From contig JAJTDX010000127.1 of NCBI GenBank assembly GCA_021298235.1, positions 1-5,281 on the forward strand: a stretch of DNA of 5,281 bases, given 5' to 3'. Position numbers and translations under genes: made by a program. Source of the stretch: Cryomorphaceae bacterium (lineage in GTDB: Bacteria; Bacteroidota; Bacteroidia; Flavobacteriales; Crocinitomicaceae). Below, piece by piece: positions 4,377 to 5,281 of the stretch (positions are counted from its first letter, which is position 1; each line of letters opens with the position of its first letter). A model generated the notes under the pieces. That model did no database searches. It was not told the DNA's origin and worked only from the letters and a program-made list of their open reading frames with translations.

Positions 4377-5281
4377 ATGAGCAATTATCAGGAATACCTC
4401 AAGGAAATCGAAGAAAGAAAAGCACAGGGATTGCATCCAAAACCAATCGATAGTGCTGAATTAACAAGTGAGATCATCGCGCAGATCAAAGATGCAGGAA
4501 ACGTACACCGGGCGGAATCACTTCAGTTCTTTATCTACAATACCTTGCCTGGAACGACTCCCGCTGCAGAGGTAAAGGCGAAATTCCTGAAGGAAATTAT
4601 TCTTGGGCAAGCTGTGGTGAGTGAAATCCAGCCATCGTTTGCTTTGGAGTTGCTTTCTCACATGAAAGGTGGACCTTCGATCGGTGTGTTACTTGATCTG
4701 GCTTTGGGGAATGATGCCGCTACCGCGAAAGGTGCGGCAGATGTTTTGAAAACACAGGTTTTCCTTTACGATGCAGACATGGCGCGTTTGAAGGAGGCGT
4801 ATGAAAAAGGAAATACGGTAGCGAAGGAAATTTTGGAAAGTTATGCCAAAGCGGAGTTCTTTACAAAACTTCCTGAGGTTCCTGAAGAGATTAAAATCGT
4901 GACGTTCATCGCCGGTGAAGGAGATATTTCGACGGATCTATTGTCGCCGGGAAATCAGGCGCACTCACGTTCAGACAGAGAGCTGCATGGAAAATGTATG
5001 ATTACTCCTGAGGCTCAGGAACAGATCACGGCGCTTCGTGCACAGCATCCGGATAAAAGTGTGATGCTGATCGCTGAGAAAGGGACGATGGGAGTAGGGT
5101 CATCGCGTATGTCGGGGGTGAACAATGTGGCTCTCTGGACAGGTAAGCAAGCAAGTCCGTATGTTCCGTTTGTAAATATCGCACCGATCGTTGGTGGAAC
5201 AAATGGCATTTCTCCGATCTTCTTAACAACAGTTGACGTTACCGGAGGAATCGGAATCGACCTCAAGAACTGGGTCAAGAA
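4377..5281 (+). CDS. acnB: aconitate hydratase B / 2-methylisocitrate dehydratase (N-terminal part, runs off right edge)
   Basis: AcnB interconverts citrate and isocitrate in the TCA cycle and can also act on 2-methylisocitrate. It is a cytoplasmic [4Fe-4S] enzyme. The 301 visible residues align with the start of E. coli AcnB as I remember it. The N-terminal helical HEAT-like domain, specific to the B type, covers about 1-160 and includes GLHPKPID and MKGGPSIGVLLDLAL. The swivel domain follows, with GEGDISTDLLSPG at 180-192 (GETNTDDLSP in E. coli) and GVGSSRMS at 239-246 (GTGSSRKS). The catalytic part with the cluster cysteines lies beyond the window; the family is about 860-930 residues long. 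The ATG at 4377 gives the usual N-terminus, and no Shine-Dalgarno site is seen. It is divergent from the rpsF operon. Confidence 0.97.
   Translation, partial: MSNYQEYLKEIEERKAQGLHPKPIDSAELTSEIIAQIKDAGNVHRAESLQFFIYNTLPGTTPAAEVKAKFLKEIILGQAVVSEIQPSFALELLSHMKGGPSIGVLLDLALGNDAATAKGAADVLKTQVFLYDADMARLKEAYEKGNTVAKEILESYAKAEFFTKLPEVPEEIKIVTFIAGEGDISTDLLSPGNQAHSRSDRELHGKCMITPEAQEQITALRAQHPDKSVMLIAEKGTMGVGSSRMSGVNNVALWTGKQASPYVPFVNIAPIVGGTNGISPIFLTTVDVTGGIGIDLKNWVK

Noticed and set aside
4205..4453. 82-codon open frame on the plus strand before and into acnB
   Set aside because: It starts inside the heptamer repeat, overlaps acnB in a different frame, and has no protein-like pattern.
5015..5278. Open frames on the minus strand opposite acnB
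   Set aside because: They are shadows of the acnB coding frame, which has clear family motifs here.

Overview
The window looks like chromosomal DNA from a member of the Bacteroidetes, probably of the flavobacterial type. The evidence is the rpsF-rpsR-rplI gene order with Bacteroidetes-style protein sequences, start codons without clear Shine-Dalgarno sites, and a promoter of the form TTTG-N21-TAnnTTTG in front of rpsF. The phylum call is well supported; anything finer is a guess.

Layout. The left three quarters reads on the minus strand. In transcription order it holds rpsF (S6), rpsR (S18), rplI (L9), a rho-independent terminator, and then a FecB/FecC/FecE-like ABC importer for a metal chelate such as iron-siderophore, heme or cobalamin. 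The importer consists of a substrate-binding lipoprotein, a FecCD-type permease, and an ATPase that runs off the left edge. A 448-base intergenic region follows. On the plus strand, acnB (aconitase B) starts at 4377 and runs off the right edge.

Main points. (1) The substrate-binding lipoprotein gene is split by a single in-frame TAA. The sequence on both sides stays in one frame and matches the same family. The stop is followed directly by ATG (TAAATG), so ribosomes could restart and keep the chain of ATGA overlaps into the permease and ATPase intact. Either the importer has recently lost its binding protein, or the split is tolerated, or this is a sequencing error. (2) The rpsF/acnB intergenic region carries arrays of a 7-base unit (GGAACAA and variants) arranged as a long inverted repeat with 17-base perfect arms around a centre holding a 14-base perfect palindrome. 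The unit overlaps the local promoter vocabulary: the octamer TATCTTTG occurs three times on the minus strand, once as the likely -7 box of rpsF. (3) Smaller possible regulatory structures sit in the rpsF leader, just before acnB, and between rplI and its terminator.

How the genes work together. rpsF, rpsR and rplI form a standard ribosomal-protein operon. The importer genes are a separate functional unit tucked directly behind its terminator. In an intact system the lipoprotein would hand its ligand from the periplasm to the permease, driven by the ATPase. No outer-membrane receptor is visible, so the ligand cannot be named. acnB is an independent TCA/methylcitrate-cycle gene. No previously undescribed multi-gene system is evident.
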